Positions 24,254-35,104 of a DNA stretch of 64,000 bases are shown piece by piece. The stretch is from Cricetomys ansorgei (Eukaryota; Chordata; Mammalia; Rodentia; Nesomyidae), in contig JAMJFZ010000596.1 of assembly GCA_026225945.1 (NCBI GenBank), positions 1,746,001 through 1,810,000 on the forward strand. Reading direction: 5' to 3'. The notes beneath the pieces are model-generated. The model saw only the letters and a list, made by a program, of their open reading frames with translations, did no database searches and was not told the origin of the DNA. The first letter of the stretch is position 1. Each line of letters starts with the position of its first letter. The position numbers and the translations under genes are program-made.

Positions 24254-24305
24254 CTATGGCTCCGTCTATGTTCGTTTCTCCCAAGTCAACTGACTTAATG
24301 TGGCT
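24254..24305 (-). CDS. Ulk4: Ulk4 short internal exon, exon 6 of 10
   Basis: This 52-nt exon is phase 0 in and phase 1 out. It codes for SHIKSVDLGETNIDGAI plus the first base of a glycine codon. The acceptor is tctctttttcag, with a strong pyrimidine tract, and the donor is CCATAG|gtgagc. The peptide continues GTIL from the previous exon, as in human ULK4. The next intron is only 78 nt, close to the lower limit for efficient mammalian splicing. Confidence 0.91.
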
Positions 24306-24473
24306 CTGAAAAAGAGAAGTGTTCGATAAGTGGGGGTTTCAAAATAACCGAAATTAGACATGGGTCATTAACATTGCCTGAAACCACACCTGATTCTTAA
24401 CCTCATAGAAAAAATGCACGTCACAAACCTTGCAAGCGTAGATTAAAGGGCGCTTATATAAATATTGTACGTA

Positions 24474-24640
24474 GGGAAAGGTGGCCCATGGCTAAGAGTT
24501 CAGTTCCTAGCACCCAAGCTGGGTGACTTACAACACAGTAACTCCAGCTCCAGGGATCTGGCACCTCTTCTGGACTCCACAGACACCCGTATCCGCTGTG
24601 CGCGCACGCCAGCAGATATAGACATAAGCACAACTTAAAA
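24474..24640 (+). repeat. B2/B3-type SINE, degraded
   Basis: cagttcctagcacccaagct, cacctcttctggactccaca and gcgcgcacgcc, ending in an AAAGAAAT tail. Only the body is clear. Confidence 0.55.
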
Positions 24641-24656
24641 GAAATATTTTAATTTT

Positions 24657-24836
24657 TTTAGATTTGTTTTATATGTATGAGTGTTGTGCAGTGCAGAAGG
24701 ACTCCAGAAGAGGGTGCCGGATCCCCAGGAACTAGACCTCAAGACAGAAGCCACCACAAGGTGCTGGAAACTACACCCGAATTTTCTGCTAGAGCAGCAA
24801 GGGTCCTTAACTGCTGAGCCATCTCTCTCCAGCCCC
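24657..24836 (-). repeat. B2-type SINE
   Basis: On the plus strand, gtgccggatccccaggaact, aactgctgagccatctctct and ccagcccc at the end show an inverted B2 head. Confidence 0.7.
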
Positions 24837-25514
24837 CTAAAAGTAAATCTTCAGAATTTTACTATACATACATTAAAACCATGATTACTTTTAAATATAC
24901 AATGAGATTTAGTGATGCGATAATTCAGCGGGAATTATGCAAGTGAGAGGAGCTGCTGACAGCGGCCTCTGCCGTCATCCCGCTGCACGGGAGGCCCAGG
25001 GACAAGGGGCGGCTCTGGGTTTCCCGATACCCACTGACACATAGTGAGTTCAAGGCTAGGTTTACCTACAGTGCAAAGACCTTGTCTCCAAATATGAAAA
25101 CCACCCAGCTGACACAACCCTTTCCGGTGGAAGGCCGCCTCCCTTCCTCCTCACCACCTGAAGCTTTTAAGAACGACACCTAACGAGGTGACAGCAGTCA
25201 TCCCAAAGGAAGGTCCTGGTGCACAGGGCATCAAGGTCAAGGCCTCCAGCATCTCCCAAGACCCTGAGGCCGCTCTACCTGGACACACCAAGTGCAGCCG
25301 AGGCAGAACTGCACACGAATGGTTTCAAGGTGCAGCGAGAATCTCTGGTGAGATGACCCTCCCGAACCCTCCTCTGAGGAAACACCAGCAGTCCACAGGC
25401 CTCTCCCAATGGTCTCTTGCAAGCAGGCACAGCTGATCTGATCATGGAGGCTGTTTTGTTTAAAGGACCAGATACCAGAACACCAGTCTTGTAATACCCA
25501 TCCCCCACTGGGAT

Positions 25515-25692
25515 CAGTGGTTCTCAACCTGTAGGTCTCCGCCATCAAAAATACATTTCTTAGGAAACATTGTCTCAGTCTTAGGAACTGAGACAACACT
25601 CAGTAGCAAAATTACAGTTATAAAGTAGCAACAAAAATAATTTTATGTACTGTATTAAGGGGTCACAGAATTAGGAAGGCTGAGAACCACTA
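25515..25692 (+). mobile_element. hAT-type non-autonomous DNA transposon (URR1/Charlie-like)
   Basis: The ends are inverted repeats: cagtggttctcaacct on the left and ggctgagaaccact on the right, the terminal inverted repeat of rodent hAT-Charlie elements. The middle (gcaaaattacagttataaag, then tagcaac) is characteristic. About 178 bp, with no coding capacity. A related short remnant (gtggttctcaac) is at about 6550. Confidence 0.75.
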
Positions 25693-26136
25693 TCTAGTGC
25701 CTGATTTTAGAATCACCGCTGATTTAGTTCCTCCAAGTCCCCATCTGCTCTCCCAAACACTACTGTGCCGCATGAGAGGCGGGTCTTAACGGTGGGTCAC
25801 AAGCCTCCTGACACCCCTCCCTTCCCAGCCCTGGCTAGACTCACCCGGCCTGCTGTGCTGGGACGTTTCGGGTGAAGCCCCTATGATCTGTGTGCACCAT
25901 AACACACAGCTTCTGCCTTTAGTTCACAAACGGCAGGCTGGGGCTGTAGCCTGTCTGTCATGCTCAGGGCTGTGGCCTGGTGACAGTACTGTCTGTCATG
26001 CTCAGGGCCTAGGTTCCATCCATCCATAAGTGTGGTAAACAGCAAATGAAAGAGGTTCATAAAACTGAATGATAATGAGCTAGCTATAAGCTATTAACCA
26101 AGAGAAGAAATCGGTCTCTGTGACAGGACTTAACCC

Positions 26137-26277
26137 AATGTGGTGGTCCATGCCGTAACCCAAGCATCAAGAGATTGAGGCAGGAGGATCAATGTGAGTT
26201 CAAGGCCTGCCTGGACTATTTAGTGAGTTCGGCTAACCTGGGCTAGCAGGAGCAAAGTAAAAAAAAAAAAAAAAAAA
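26137..26277 (+). repeat. B1-like SINE with poly(A)
   Basis: tgtggtggtccatgccgtaa, gaggcaggaggatcaatgtg and tcaaggcctgcctggac, ending in an 18-19-base A run. Confidence 0.7.
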
Positions 26278-26496
26278 TTGATAAATAAAAAAGTTAATAC
26301 ACACGTGTGCATTACACGGTAGACGCCGAGCACTGTGCTGCGGGGAACACGGGACCTCTCTTGTGTTGATGGAGCGAGGCCTTGAACTCCCTACCCCAGC
26401 AAGGTAACCTCTGCCCCCAATCTACCATTCCCTGGATGTTTTAAAATATTCCCACACATGTATCTCCGAACACTTTAAGCTGTATCTTTCAGCTTT

Positions 26497-26698
26497 ACTT
26501 GTGTTTATGTGGAAGGGAGTTCTGCCTGCATGTACATCCACACCATGCGCCCCCTGAGCCCACGGAGGCGAGAAGACAGCATCGGGTCCAGACACTGGAG
26601 TTACAGACACTCTGAGCTGCCCGTGGGTGCTGGGACCTTGAACCAGGCCCTCTGGAAAAGCAGCCGGTGCCCCTAACCACTGAGCCATCTCTTCAGCC
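26497..26698 (-). repeat. B2 SINE
   Basis: On the plus strand, gaccttgaaccaggccctct, gcccctaaccactgagccat and ctcttcagcc give an inverted B2. Confidence 0.85.
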
Positions 26699-27142
26699 CG
26701 AAGCCCTATCTTTTACTAAAATTATGTCAAACTAAACATCCCATACAAATGAGACAACAGTTAGCCAGAGAAACGCTGAGGGAAAAATCCCTCTGTCAGC
26801 AAGTGACTGGGCTTTCCCAACCTGTCCTGCTCCTTCCTCTTAGCCCAGAGGGTGGGAAGGAGAGAGGGAAACGAAGGTGTTTGTTATAGACAAAACCAGA
26901 GAACTGAGGAAATCAATGTTCTTCAAAAAGCAAAAATCCAAAACCTCAATTTTTTTCAGATTATCAACAAAGTCGTTTAAAGTTTACTGTAAAAGGAACA
27001 CAGGAGATTTTTATAATAATTTCGTTGAAATAGTTTCACAAATTTCCACAATGGGACATAATTTTTTAAATAAATATTAATTTGATGCCAAACTAAAAAT
27101 TCAGAAAGAACTGTTTATTTTTTAAAGGGAGAGAGAGGCAAA

Positions 27143-27265
27143 GGGGCTCAGCAGGTGAGGGAGCTTGCTGACAAGCCAGATGTGCTTCACTCCCCAGACC
27201 CACATGGCAGGAGGAGAGAATGGACTTCTGCAAGCTTGACCTTGACCTCCCACGTGCACACCAGG
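27143..27265 (+). repeat. B3-type SINE
   Basis: ggctcagcaggtgagggagc, ttgctgacaagccagatgtg and cacatggcaggaggagagaa in B3 order. Confidence 0.65.
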
Positions 27266-29349
27266 ACGGACCAGGCAAGCCCGCACGTCTCCTGCAGTGC
27301 GATCCCACCTTGGGACACGGCCAGCAAGAAAGCCAGCTCCAGACGTCCTCCAGGAGAGCCGGGAACAACGGTGAGCTTCTTTCCGTCACGGCATTCTCTT
27401 AACATCTTTGACTTAAAAAAATCAACTATCTGTGGTAACCACAGCGAGCATCGGTCCTTCCTGTGCGATCATTCTGGAGGACTTACAAATGGACAGGAAG
27501 GCTGGGGACCAGAACAGCGGCTCTCCTGCAGACACAGGAAGGACGGGCGAGCTTGTCCTTCAGGAGACTGAGACTGGAACAGCCTGCTATCTCTCACACA
27601 TCCTCGGGATTGTCTAGTCACGGACAAATTAATTTTTCTCTTCTTTCATGTCAAGAACAGTGATCTAAATGGTGAAATGACCCTTCAACTTTGAGGCAAA
27701 ATGAACTTCAGTGCCACAGCCACAAGGAAAATAGGAAGCAGTGACACAGAAAGCTGCAGGTGACCACAGCCCAGGCTAGCCCAGAGCATCTCCAGGGGCC
27801 ACGGTGAGCATGGGCAGCAAAGCCAGAGTCTCCACAGGGGAACAGAGAACAATGAACCTGACCCCCGGGCCAGGCCATCAGCTGAAGAGCGAGGGGCAGA
27901 ATACAGCCCTTTCAGGGCTGAAGAGACGGTTCAGCTGGTAAAAGGGCGTGTGGCCAGGCTGGCTCCCCTCAGAGTTTACATATCTCCTTTAAGGAGGCTG
28001 AACAAACCCCACAGCGAGCTGGGAATGAGAGCTCACAGTCGCTGCAAAGATAGAAAAACTCACAAGATCGTTCCTAGGTCACAAGCATTTGGTGGTTTGC
28101 TCTAAAGCATGGAAGATTCCATCTCTGCTTTCTCCACAGCAGGAACCAAACGCCATCAACTAGTGTGCATTGCTTCTCAGAAAGCTGTGCATAGGTGGGG
28201 AGTGTCATGCCTGTCAATCACCACACTTCCAGAAACCTGAGAGGTCAGGACCTGAGAACCCACAGGCAGTCGAGTCCCTTTCCCGGCTCATCAACCAAGA
28301 ACCTTGAAGGAGACACAGGAAATGCAGTGCACAGTAGGTCAACACCCATGGGGATCCACCCATGTGTTCCCTATCACCACTTCCTGATTTCTGGCCCAGT
28401 TCAACGGGGCCTCAAAGTGTCCCCACAGCCCCCCAGCCCTGACTGCAGGCCTCGGAGCGGCAGGGAGTGAGGGGACAGGCTGCATCCCCAGCCCGGTGGA
28501 AGGCAGCAATTAGCAGCCGGTGAAAGCCCATGAGAGTTTAAAAGCACCCTGCTCAATTGTGGCCCGACAGCAGTCTCCTTAAGATAAGTCCCGAATTTCA
28601 TTTATTTGGGGGAACTGTCTCTATAAAGCTAATTTCTATACGTATCCATATGTAATTATCTAGAATGTTCTACCGTACAAGGGCACCAATGACAGACCAA
28701 AGCAACTACTCCACCAACGTCCAGCTTAGCCCCCACTGGGTTCACTGGCCTGACTACAGAGCAGGGATGAAGGTGATGGGAAGCAGTCCCGCCCACCTCA
28801 GTCACCTTCCATCCCCCACACACTCCCGCACCCCCTCAGTCCTCAAGACCCTGTGCAGCTGAGGCAGAACTGCATACAGCTGGGAGGGAGTCTCCGCCTC
28901 TCCGCCTTCGAGGGAGTCAAGGCTCCTCCCACAGCACTTCCACAGGACGGTAAGCCCCGCCCACAGCACAGGCAAACCATGGCCTGGTGCCATGGAGGTG
29001 CCACTGACACACAGGGCCAGGGCCCTCCAGGGCCCTCTTTAAGGACCCTTGCAATGAGCGAGGACACAGCAGGGCCTCTCACCACACCCACTGGCCGTTC
29101 CTGGACACAGCTGGAATTGAGTACCTCAGATCTAGGCAAAGTTTTTTAAAAGCTAGACAATAATAAACCTGCTGGAATGGAGACCACTCAAGCGTACTTG
29201 GGAAATACTGAAATGAATACTGACCTCCAACGGACCAAGTGAAGCTTCCCTTACACAGCGCTGGGCCTGGAGGACCGGAGCCGGGTGCCCAGCACCCACA
29301 CAGCAGCCCCCGGCGGCAGTGCAGGCCTGGGAGCCCACAGCAATGGTGC

Positions 29350-29710
29350 CCTAGTGTACTTCTGTTGCTGTGATAAACGCCACGACCAAAACAGCAGGAG
29401 GGCCGCGCATGTCTTAGCTTCAGGTCACAGGCCTTCCCAGGGAAGTCGGGGCAGGAGCTCAGGGCAGGAGCTTGAGGCAGAGCTGCTTACCGGCTTGCTT
29501 CCCCGGGCAGCTCTGCCAGCTCACTTACCCCACAGGCCCACCTGCCCAGGGATGGCACCGCCCACAGTGGGTGGGGCCCGTACATCATGAACAATTAAGG
29601 AAATGCCTCACAGATGTGCCCACAGGCCAATCTGCTGGAGACAATCTGGCAGTGGAAGTTCCCTCTCCCCGAGCGAAGCTGGGCTGTGTCAAGCTGATGC
29701 CTGGGGTTGA
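29350..29710 (+). repeat. Rodent interspersed repeat
   Basis: It contains ttctgttgctgtgataaacg, gcttaccggcttgcttcccc, ccacctgcccagggatggca and cagatgtgcccacaggccaa, the order of landmarks of the same family as 53800-54190. It has no coding capacity. Confidence 0.7.
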
Positions 29711-30317
29711 CTATGAAAAGATGGAAGGCAGGAAAAGTCAGGAAGATCTGGAAAACAACCAGCAAACTCCCGGTCTGCAACACACCCTGTCTCAAAGAAT
29801 AAAGGGAGGAGAGATGGAGGAAGACACCAAGTCAGCTTCCAGGCCCGGCGTGCGCCAGAACAGGCCGCGTGCAGGAGGGCTGGCGCACTCGCGCACACTG
29901 CTCTGGTAAGACCGTGTGTGACATTCTTCCGCATGAGTTCTGTGGACCTTGGGATGTTTACGAAACCTTTCCTAACCAAAACGAAACAAACGTTTTCAAA
30001 GCTTTCGTGTGCCAGCCCGCACCCCCATCTGCAGGGGCAGCGAGGTGACGGGCTGGTTCTCTGCTGGCATCCGGAGGCCACGGGACTGATTAACTCACAG
30101 AAGCAACATCTGACTCTCAACAGCGCACAACAAACGGACACAAAGTGCTCGGATAATGAGCCAGGCTGTGGATCAGACGGTGACTGACTGCTCTCCAGGG
30201 TCACACCAGTGCCATCGACACCGAGTGCAAGAAGATGCAAACAGAGAAAAGTCATGAAGGTACCCTATGACCAGCCATAATACAGGTTAGGAAAACAGCA
30301 AAAGACCATCTCATCCC

Positions 30318-30597
30318 TTCATCTGTGTGTCTGTGCGTGTTTGTGTGCATGTGGTGTGTGTGTGTGCATGTTTGTGTGCATGTTGTGTGTGTGTGTGCGT
30401 GTTTGTGTGCATGTGGTATGTGTGTGTGCGTGTTTGTGTGCATGTGGTGTGTGTGTGTGTGTGTCTGTGCGTGTTTGTGTGCATGTGGTGTGTGTGTGTG
30501 TGTGTCTGTGCGTGTTTGTGTGCATGTGGTGTGTGTATGTGTGTGTGTGTGTATGTGTGTGTGCATGTGGTGTGTGTGGTGTGTGTGTGCACACGTG
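30318..30597. repeat. (TG)n-derived array with higher-order units
   Basis: TG runs separated by tgtttgtgtgcatgtggt-type spacers at roughly 32-58-bp intervals, about seven times. The long ORFs across it on both strands are artefacts. Confidence 0.93.
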
Positions 30598-30715
30598 CAC
30601 ACTCAGACTCTTCCAGGCATCAGTTGTCTCCTTCTTTTGTCTGGGTCTGGGACTCAAACTCGGTCATCAAGCTTGGCTACAAGCGCCTCCACCCACTGAG
30701 CCAACTCGCCAGCCT
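30592..30715 (-). repeat. B2-like SINE remnant
   Basis: On the plus strand, gggactcaaactcggtcatc, aagcttggctacaagcgcct and cactgagccaactcgccagc are the remains of an inverted tRNA-related head, next to the (TG)n array. Confidence 0.6.
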
Positions 30716-30887
30716 CAAAATACGACGCTTGCCATTTTGTCTAAACTCCCTCCTGAGAACCAAAGACAAAGAAATGCGAGGGTTTTTTTCACACCATAAT
30801 GAACTGGGCACATTGTCTTCAATTCTCACAAACACCTGTATGGAGGCAACCCTGCAAAAGACCAGTAAAGAGAAAGCCTGCCCTAGA

Positions 30888-31002
30888 GAAGACAGGCGGG
30901 CCTTCCTCAGAGTGGCCTCCACTAGGGAAGACAGGAGGGCCTTCCTCAGAGTGGCCTCCACTAGGGAAGACAGGAGGGCCTTCCTCAGTGTGGCCTCAGG
31001 CC
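30888..31002. repeat. 39-bp minisatellite, three copies
   Basis: Units at 30888, 30927 and 30966 (gaagacaggagggccttcct, then cagagtggcctccactagg). A 39-bp period is 13 codons, so an open frame continues through it. Confidence 0.93.
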
Positions 31003-32134
31003 TTGTCTCTGATGTAGCATCCCTGAAATGGGAGCAAACATCTAAATCCTGAAAGTCCACCAAGGATTCCCTGGAGAGGACACTTGTAAGGTTGTTGAAA
31101 AGGTAAAGTGTGCTCACTGTAGGCAGAGAAAAGTCCTGATACGAATCGGGGTGGGGGATAGAGATTGGGGGACACACACAGAAACATAGGCCATGTCTAT
31201 CTGCTCAATTCTGTGTGGAGCACTCCATGGCAGGCTCCAGGGGCAAAGACTGTTCTGGACCTGGTGGTGTCAGTGGTGTCAGTACAGAATAGTCTTGCTA
31301 AGAGACAGACAAAGCTCTACGGTGGCAGATGACCAGTGCAAGGATTACAAGTACAGGAAAACGCATAGCCCACTGCAAGAACTTTCTAGACCTCAGGATG
31401 CACAGCAGGAGGATAGAGTCGAAACTGAGCACCAAAGTGTCCCTTGTGACCACTCAGCCCTGGTGATTTAGCCTCTAGAAACATCGTCCTTCCCCTCCAG
31501 GAGAACCTTCTAGAAAACCGCCTTCTCGCCCCTGAGCAGCAGCCCTCTGCTCCTACAAAACAACAACACTGAAACGCCACCGCGCTCCGTCTGTGCCTCC
31601 GAGACTCTAACCTCGTGGGCTTACTGCAGAGTCAGTAAGGTGGCTCAGCTGGTCTTGCTCAGCACACCCACAGCTCGCGCTGGAGCGCCCGGGCCACGGC
31701 ATCGCCGATGTGTGTGCAGAACTGGAGTGAAGAGTAGCACGGTCGTTTTGTGTCTTCCCGCATTGTCAGAATCAAGTCAAAGAAGGAACAAGACTGAGTT
31801 TAAGTCATGGAGAGAGCCAAAGTCAGTAACCAGTCTGTAGACCGGCTGGCCTCAAGTCTGTCTCGCCCGTGTCCTTTAAATGCCTAACGCAACCCCTAAG
31901 TGTTAGCATGGCTGTCTACCCTGTTAGGGGCTGTCTCTGAACAAAATACATTATCAGGAGAGAATGCATTTTCCCCAAATGTCAAATTTTATTACAGTGA
32001 ACAGATAAAAATATAAAAAGGTCACTTCCCTACAAACAAATGCCACTCAGACTTTTAATTCCTCCTCCTCCCATCCAAGCCCACAGGCCGCAGCGACGGC
32101 AGCGGTCTGACCAGGTGCGAGTCCTGCTACTCAC

Positions 32135-32191
32135 GAGAATGGTTCCGTAGCTGAACAGGAACTCTTCCGTCACAACCTGAGGCCGGAACAC
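32135..32191 (-). CDS. Ulk4: Ulk4 short internal exon, exon 5 of 10
   Basis: This 57-nt exon, phase 0-0, codes for exactly 19 residues, VFRPQVVTEEFLFSYGTIL, which follow SQ directly in human ULK4. The acceptor is gagcgctccgcag-like (gctccgcag) and the donor is ATTCTC|gtgagtag. Because it is a multiple of three, skipping it would keep the frame. The ORF of the preceding exon also reads through the 150-nt intron in the same frame, but the strong splice sites and the human peptide continuity support the intron. Confidence 0.92.
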
Positions 32192-32341
32192 CTGCGGAGC
32201 GAGAGTTTGCATGGGGTAGATCCCGGAGCCATGAACAGGGTTAGCCAAAGACAGTAACAAAGGGAAGCGCTGCCTCAGTAGCTCCGCTCCAGGGGCAAAG
32301 ACGAGGACCACATGCGCCACACCTTCCCCAGGAGAGGGTAC

Positions 32342-32463
32342 CTGAGACATGACCAGGTGGAGCACCACGGGCATCATGGGAAGATACATCTTCAGCTGCT
32401 TCCCCTGGACTGTCGATGGGTGCTTTCGGCCGGACACGTTTGCCAGGGCGTTGAGAATGTCAC
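32342..32463 (-). CDS. Ulk4: Ulk4 internal exon (HEAT/ARM region), exon 4 of 10
   Basis: This 122-nt exon is phase 1 in and phase 0 out, with acceptor tgcctcacag and donor TCTCAG|gtaccc. It codes for GDILNALANVSGRKHPSTVQ and then GKQLKMYLPMMPVVLHLVMSQ, matching the human ULK4 segment after PRILG. It expects phase 1 at its 5' end, which the 135-nt preceding exon does not supply. This independently indicates that the preceding exon carries an extra base. A B4-type SINE lies only about 60 bp upstream of the acceptor. The intron to the next exon is just 150 nt. Confidence 0.93.
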
Positions 32464-32534
32464 CTGTGAGGCACACCAGGGAGGTATGAATGACAGGCCA
32501 GGGAGGGCCGGCCGCGGCTGCCCTACAGCCCAGG

Positions 32535-32720
32535 TGAGGAGGCCTCCAACTCGATACACGTAGCTAAAGATAACCTCCTGCCTCCACCTCCCAGGTGCCG
32601 GATCCACAGGCAGGGGCTGGCATTGCATGTGTGTGCCACACCTGGTTCTATGCAGGGCTGGGAATCGAACCCAGGGTCCATAGGCAAGCACTCTACCAAC
32701 CGAGCCACATCCCTGGCCCT
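32535..32720 (-). repeat. B4-type SINE (ID + B1 fusion)
   Basis: On the minus strand it reads gccagggatgtggctcggtt and gggttcgattcccagccctg (ID head), then cacctgggaggtggaggcag (B1 part). It lies about 70 bp upstream of the acceptor of exon 32463-32342. Confidence 0.8.
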
Positions 32721-33000
32721 CCCACACGCTGGTCATATAACACACCGTGGCCTCTGGGGACAGAGTATGGCAATCTGCATAGCCACTAACAATTGACCTC
32801 TGACCTAGAAATTAGAGAATTTATATTATGCTACAGTGGTGATCTTAAAATCTCTTTGCATTGCTCAAATTGACTATTGTTATTCATTGCTTTAGAAAAC
32901 TCATTTAAAATTACAAGTAAACCAGTTAAAAAATACAACTTGAAAATCAAAACAAAGAAAAAAAACTGAAAAAGATGGGAAAAGAGATCAATGTCCAAAA

Positions 33001-33205
33001 CTTTTAAGATTTATTTCCTTTTACTTACGCGGGGGAGGGCCGTGCACACACATGCGTGTATCATGTGTGTGCGTACACACACGAGTACCCGTGTCCAAAC
33101 TGGAGTTACAAACAATCGTGAGCTGCCACGTGGGTGCTGGGAACTGAACCCAGGTCCTCTGGGAGAGCAGCCAGTGCTCCCAGCTGCTAAGCTATCTCCC
33201 TAGTC
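33001..33205 (-). repeat. B2 SINE
   Basis: On the plus strand, gctgccacgtgggtgctggg, aactgaacccaggtcctctg and gctaagctatctccctag give an inverted B2. Confidence 0.88.
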
Positions 33206-33645
33206 ACAATTTCCAACATTTTGTGAGGAGCTCTCTTTTCAATCGTTAGATGAAAAATGTCTCCTAATTCATTAGTAGGAAAGAGTTGCTGGCAGTTATG
33301 ATGAGACCGTAATTTCTTTCACACCTGTAGCTCTAGCTCTGTCTTCGCCACGATGTCTTGAGTCAAACTGAACGAGCTAAACACTCCCAAGTCAGAGCTT
33401 GGACGGAAAGGCAAAAGGAAGGAACCAAGCAGCCCTGGTCCTGCCTTGGATCATTTTAATTTCCGAAGATAACGAAGCATTCCCTCGGGTGCGCCAGCAC
33501 CGTCCTAAGATCACCGCTGCAGGTTTTTGTTTAAGATATTTCTTCCAACCGCCTAAGTTTTCAGATGTCAGACTTTAACTCATACCACCAAAATCTGTGA
33601 CATCAAATACTAACATTTCAAATTAGAAGCTTAAATATATTTATA

Positions 33646-33675
<30 letters not shown>
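33646..33675. repeat. (CA)n microsatellite
   Basis: A pure CA tract of about 30 bp. Confidence 0.92.
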
Positions 33676-33676
<1 letters not shown>

Positions 33677-33679
33677 TTC

Positions 33680-33815
33680 TAGATGTGGTACTATACATCT
33701 GAAATCTTAGCACATAGGGGATGGAGGCAGGAGGACCAGGAATTTAAAGCCAGCCTCTGTCCATAGTGAGTTCAAGTCCAACCCAAACTTTGTCTCAATG
33801 AAACAAAACAAAAAC
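33680..33815 (+). repeat. B1-like SINE, first of three
   Basis: gtggtactatacatctgaaa, tggaggcaggaggaccagga and a gtctcaatgaaacaaaac A-rich tail. Confidence 0.6.
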
Positions 33816-33829
33816 AATAAAAAACAAAA

Positions 33830-33950
33830 GCAGGCGTGGTGGGCACACCTTCAATTCCAGCGCTGGAGGCAGAGGCAGAGGGATCTCTGAGTTCCAGACA
33901 AGCTAGGGCTAAACAGTGAGACTATGTCTCAAACAACAAAACCAGCCAAC
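33830..33950 (+). repeat. B1 SINE, second of three
   Basis: aggcgtggtgggcacacctt, ggcagaggcagagggatctc and gagactatgtctcaaac in order. Confidence 0.75.
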
Positions 33951-33984
33951 AGAACAAAACTACATTTAAAAAATTCTTTTCCCC

Positions 33985-34125
33985 TGGCAGTGGTGGAGCA
34001 CACCTTTAATCTCAGCACTTGGGAAGCAGAGGCAGGGGGATCTCTGAGTTCGAGGCCAGCCTTGTCCACAGAATGAGTTTCAGGACAGTCAGGGCTACAC
34101 AGAAAAACTCTGTCTCTAAAAAATA
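33985..34125 (+). repeat. B1 SINE, third of three
   Basis: ctggcagtggtggagcacac, ctttaatctcagcacttggg and gagttcgaggccagccttgt are close to consensus. Its A-rich tail runs into the (TAGG)n(TAGA)n tract. Confidence 0.9.
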
Positions 34126-34142
34126 AATGAATGATAGATGCA

Positions 34143-34158
34143 TAGGTAGGTAGGTAGG

Positions 34159-34212
<54 letters not shown>
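34143..34212. repeat. (TAGG)n(TAGA)n microsatellite
   Basis: Four TAGG units then about thirteen TAGA units, grown at the A-rich end of a B1. Confidence 0.95.
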
Positions 34213-34214
<2 letters not shown>

Positions 34215-34281
34215 TCTTCTAGTAACAAATATATTTATGGCTGTAATTTCAAGGGGAAATTATTTCTTATGGTATGGGCAA

Positions 34282-34312
34282 ACCATTTCTTAGCCTTTCG
34301 GCTAGGATCAAG
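34282..34312 (+). pseudogene. U2 snRNA 5'-end fragment (pseudogene piece)
   Basis: The stretch ttcttagcctttcggctagg and the following atcaag align without gaps to the first 31 nt of U2 snRNA, with about 7 mismatches by eye. The similarity stops abruptly at about 34312, where L1-like 3' sequence begins. That is the pattern expected when reverse transcriptase switches template from an L1 RNA to a U snRNA. The match is short, so chance similarity is not excluded. Confidence 0.5.
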
Positions 34313-34316
34313 CACA

Positions 34317-35104
34317 TACAGGGCTGAAAGAAATTCTGAGAAAGCAACTCAAACTCACCATACAAATCCAATATTAAATTATTGTTGTTGGAAGGAGAGC
34401 CCCATGGGGAAAGGGGAAATAGAACAGAAGATGCAGGAGGGACAGGGAAGGATGGAAAAAATAGGAAGAGAGGAGACCAGGAAGACAGAGAGGGATGGAG
34501 GGAATATGTGGAGAGGTGACCAGAACTGGAGGACATTTAAGGAAGAAACTCACTGAACCAAGTGAAGGACCCACTGGAAGGAAACCCTAGCAAAGACCTC
34601 TGGTAATGGGGGTCAGGGAGCCTGACCAGGCCATCTCCTGTGACCAGGTGTAACCAGACACCATCCCAGCCACAAACACTTCAGCCTGTGGCCTATCCTC
34701 CTACAGGATCCCCTGGGACAATGGAAGGGCAGGACACCACACTAAAGAGGGAACCCGTGACTGACGCTCCAGGGCAGGCAGGGAACTAGAGTCTGGGCAG
34801 TCAGGAGAGGACTCCTGATGTTATCCGCCCTCCTCATGGATTAGTGCCCAGCCCAGTCCTCAACAGAGAGGCTCCCTACGGCAGCTGAAGGGAACAGACG
34901 CAGAGGCCCAGGGCCAAACAAAATGCAGAGCTCAGGGAACCCCACAGAAGAAGAGGGATTTCTGGGACCAGAGGGGTCAAGGACACCAGGAGAGTCCATA
35001 GTGAGTTCAAGTCCAACCCAAGCCCAAGCCCCACGGAGTCAAATGGATGAAAGGACAAGACCAAAGCAGCCACACTCCAGTCAGGCTTCTAGGGGCACCA
35101 GGAC
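34317..35104 (+). mobile_element. L1-like 3' untranslated region, left part
   Basis: Purine-rich at first, then with phrases typical of rodent L1 3' UTRs: gggagcctgaccaggccatc, cccacagaagaagaggga and ccagaggggtcaaggacacc. It is interrupted by an LTR at about 35105 and appears to resume after it. No ORF2 coding sequence is present, so it is strongly 5'-truncated. Confidence 0.6.

Larger units (their letters stand above)
24306..32134 (-). other. Ulk4 intron, 7.8 kb
   Basis: This intron contains B3 and B2 SINEs (24474, 24657, 26497, 27143), a B1-like element (26137), a hAT-type element at 25515-25692, a rodent interspersed repeat at 29350-29710, a (TG)n-rich array at 30318-30597 and a 39-bp triplicate at 30888-31002. 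I see nothing identifiable at 27660-29340 or 31010-32130. Confidence 0.7.

Noticed and set aside
30252..31052. ORFs up to 241 codons rich in Cys-Val and His-Thr
   Set aside because: They are translations of a (TG)n array; no unique protein sequence of note follows.
32192..32341. Read-through of the 150-nt intron as one large exon (open frame 32476-32030)
   Set aside because: Strong donor and acceptor are present, and human ULK4 joins SQ directly to VFRPQVV.
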